From: Desulfobacteraceae bacterium
Lineage (GTDB): Bacteria; Desulfobacterota; Desulfobacteria; Desulfobacterales; DAOWNP01
DNA: 7,267 bases
Direction: 5' to 3'
Assembly: GCA_030642545.1 (NCBI GenBank)
Contig: DAOWNP010000119.1
Location: forward strand, 1-7,267
The notes beneath the pieces are model-generated. The model was given only the letters and a program-made list of their open reading frames with translations, made no database searches and was not told the origin of the DNA. Position numbers and translations under genes: made by a program. This document shows, piece by piece, positions 6,757 to 7,267 of the stretch. The stretch's first letter is position 1, and each line of letters opens with the position of its first letter.

Positions 6757-6778
6757 CTCCTTAACATTTTTAATGTTA
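6757..6778 (-). promoter_or_regulatory. Palindrome next to an orphan Shine-Dalgarno
   Basis: TAACATT (6762-6768) and AATGTTA (6772-6778) form a perfect 7-bp inverted repeat around TTT. On the minus strand it runs straight into AAGGAG (6757-6762). The only start codon at a suitable distance is GTG (6746-6748), and the next codon is TAA, so no protein follows. This may be a leader whose gene was lost or displaced, perhaps by the inverted repeat 34 bp further on, or an operator or weak terminator after the nitroreductase gene. Confidence 0.35.
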
Positions 6779-6800
6779 CTTAAATTATATGGTAAACGTT

Positions 6801-7265
6801 TTATCCTTTTTGCTTAACTAATCCCACTGCAACAAGATATAGAAGCTTTGAGCCTGTTTTTAGTTTTAAAAGCTGAGCAGCTTCCATATCATAAAATGCT
6901 CCTATCCCGCAGCAGCCCAATCCCATAGCAGTTGCGGCAAGATAAAGTCTTTCTCCCAATCGACCTGAATGCAACATTGCATAGCGATAACTCCGGGGTC
7001 CATAGTATTGTTCCAGCTTCTTCAGATCAGTTATGAAAAGGAACTGAACGTTAGCGTTCATTAGCCATTGCTGCTCCAGGCAAATAGAAGCCATCAAATT
7101 TGTAAAACTACCTGAATCAACCAATTAAAAAGATGACTCAAGCTTGTTTGTTAAATAAAACCCAGGCTCAAATTCTTCCCCCTGCCCTGTTATAAACCCT
7201 GTCCTGACAGAACTTTGATACTCATTTTCCGGTGAAATAACCCGGCAAGTCATGGTAAGAGATTC
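6801..7265 (-). pseudogene. SagB-type nitroreductase, 3' part, broken by an in-frame TAA
   Basis: This is the C-terminal part of an FMN-dependent nitroreductase-like oxidoreductase of the SagB (ThcOx) type, whose members include azoline oxidases of peptide modification and many uncharacterised enzymes. The part after the stop (7124 to 6801) has the family's SGSFTNLMASICLEQQWL segment, then YGPRSYRYAMLHSGRLGERL and the flavin-domain signature GLGCCGIGAFYD, ending in LLYLVAVGLVK. The part before the stop reads in the same frame from 7265 to 7128 (CRVISPENEYQSSVRTGFITG, then EPGFYLTNKLESSF) without another stop. It looks like the natural N-terminal continuation. The TAA at 7125-7127 therefore interrupts one gene by a nonsense change, with no frameshift. 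A TTG follows the stop directly, but it has no Shine-Dalgarno, so restart there is unlikely. The gene start is outside the window. Base composition is visibly less AT-rich than in the hsp20-lon block. A sequencing error is the main alternative. Confidence 0.72.
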
Positions 7266-7267
7266 CA

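Overview
The window is a very AT-rich, Gram-negative bacterial chromosome segment. Every supported gene lies on the minus strand, so transcription runs from high to low coordinates. The organism is probably an AT-rich member of the Desulfobacterota (Desulfobacteraceae-like). This is inferred from the protein flavour (SagB-type nitroreductase, RecD2, a GmhB-type phosphatase implying LPS heptose). It is not proven, because there is no rRNA or other decisive marker.

Layout in the direction of transcription. From 7267 to 6801 lies the 3' part of a SagB-type nitroreductase gene. An in-frame TAA at 7125-7127 breaks it, and the reading frame continues unchanged on both sides, so it looks like a pseudogene; its 5' part is outside the window. 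From 6800 to 6516 is a non-coding stretch. It holds a 7-3-7 palindrome beside a good Shine-Dalgarno that leads nowhere, then a 146-148 bp imperfect inverted repeat at 6576-6723 that resembles a MITE or palindromic dispersed repeat. At 6515-6294 is a 73-residue basic and aromatic protein of unknown function. From 6293 to 5977 is an AT-rich spacer carrying the likely hsp20 promoter region and several short inverted repeats.

The main block, 5976 to 351, is a compact same-strand cluster: hsp20 (small heat shock protein), lon (ATP-dependent protease), a gmhB-like HAD phosphatase, and recD2 (ATP-dependent helicase). The spacings are 71 bp, 16 bp and a 17-bp overlap, so at least lon, gmhB and recD2 should be co-transcribed and translationally coupled. 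Hsp20 holds unfolded proteins and Lon degrades damaged ones, which makes a clear proteostasis pair. GmhB makes LPS core heptose and RecD2 acts on DNA ends or gaps, so the cluster looks like a general envelope, protein and DNA stress operon. That reading is inference from gene order.

Positions 350 to 36 are non-coding and very AT-rich. A strong Shine-Dalgarno followed by ATG at 35 marks the probable start of another minus-strand gene that leaves the window. I see no rRNA, tRNA, CRISPR array, intact insertion sequence or phage gene. The items most worth a second look are the nonsense-interrupted SagB gene, the large inverted repeat, the hsp20-lon-gmhB-recD2 arrangement and the unassigned 73-residue protein.
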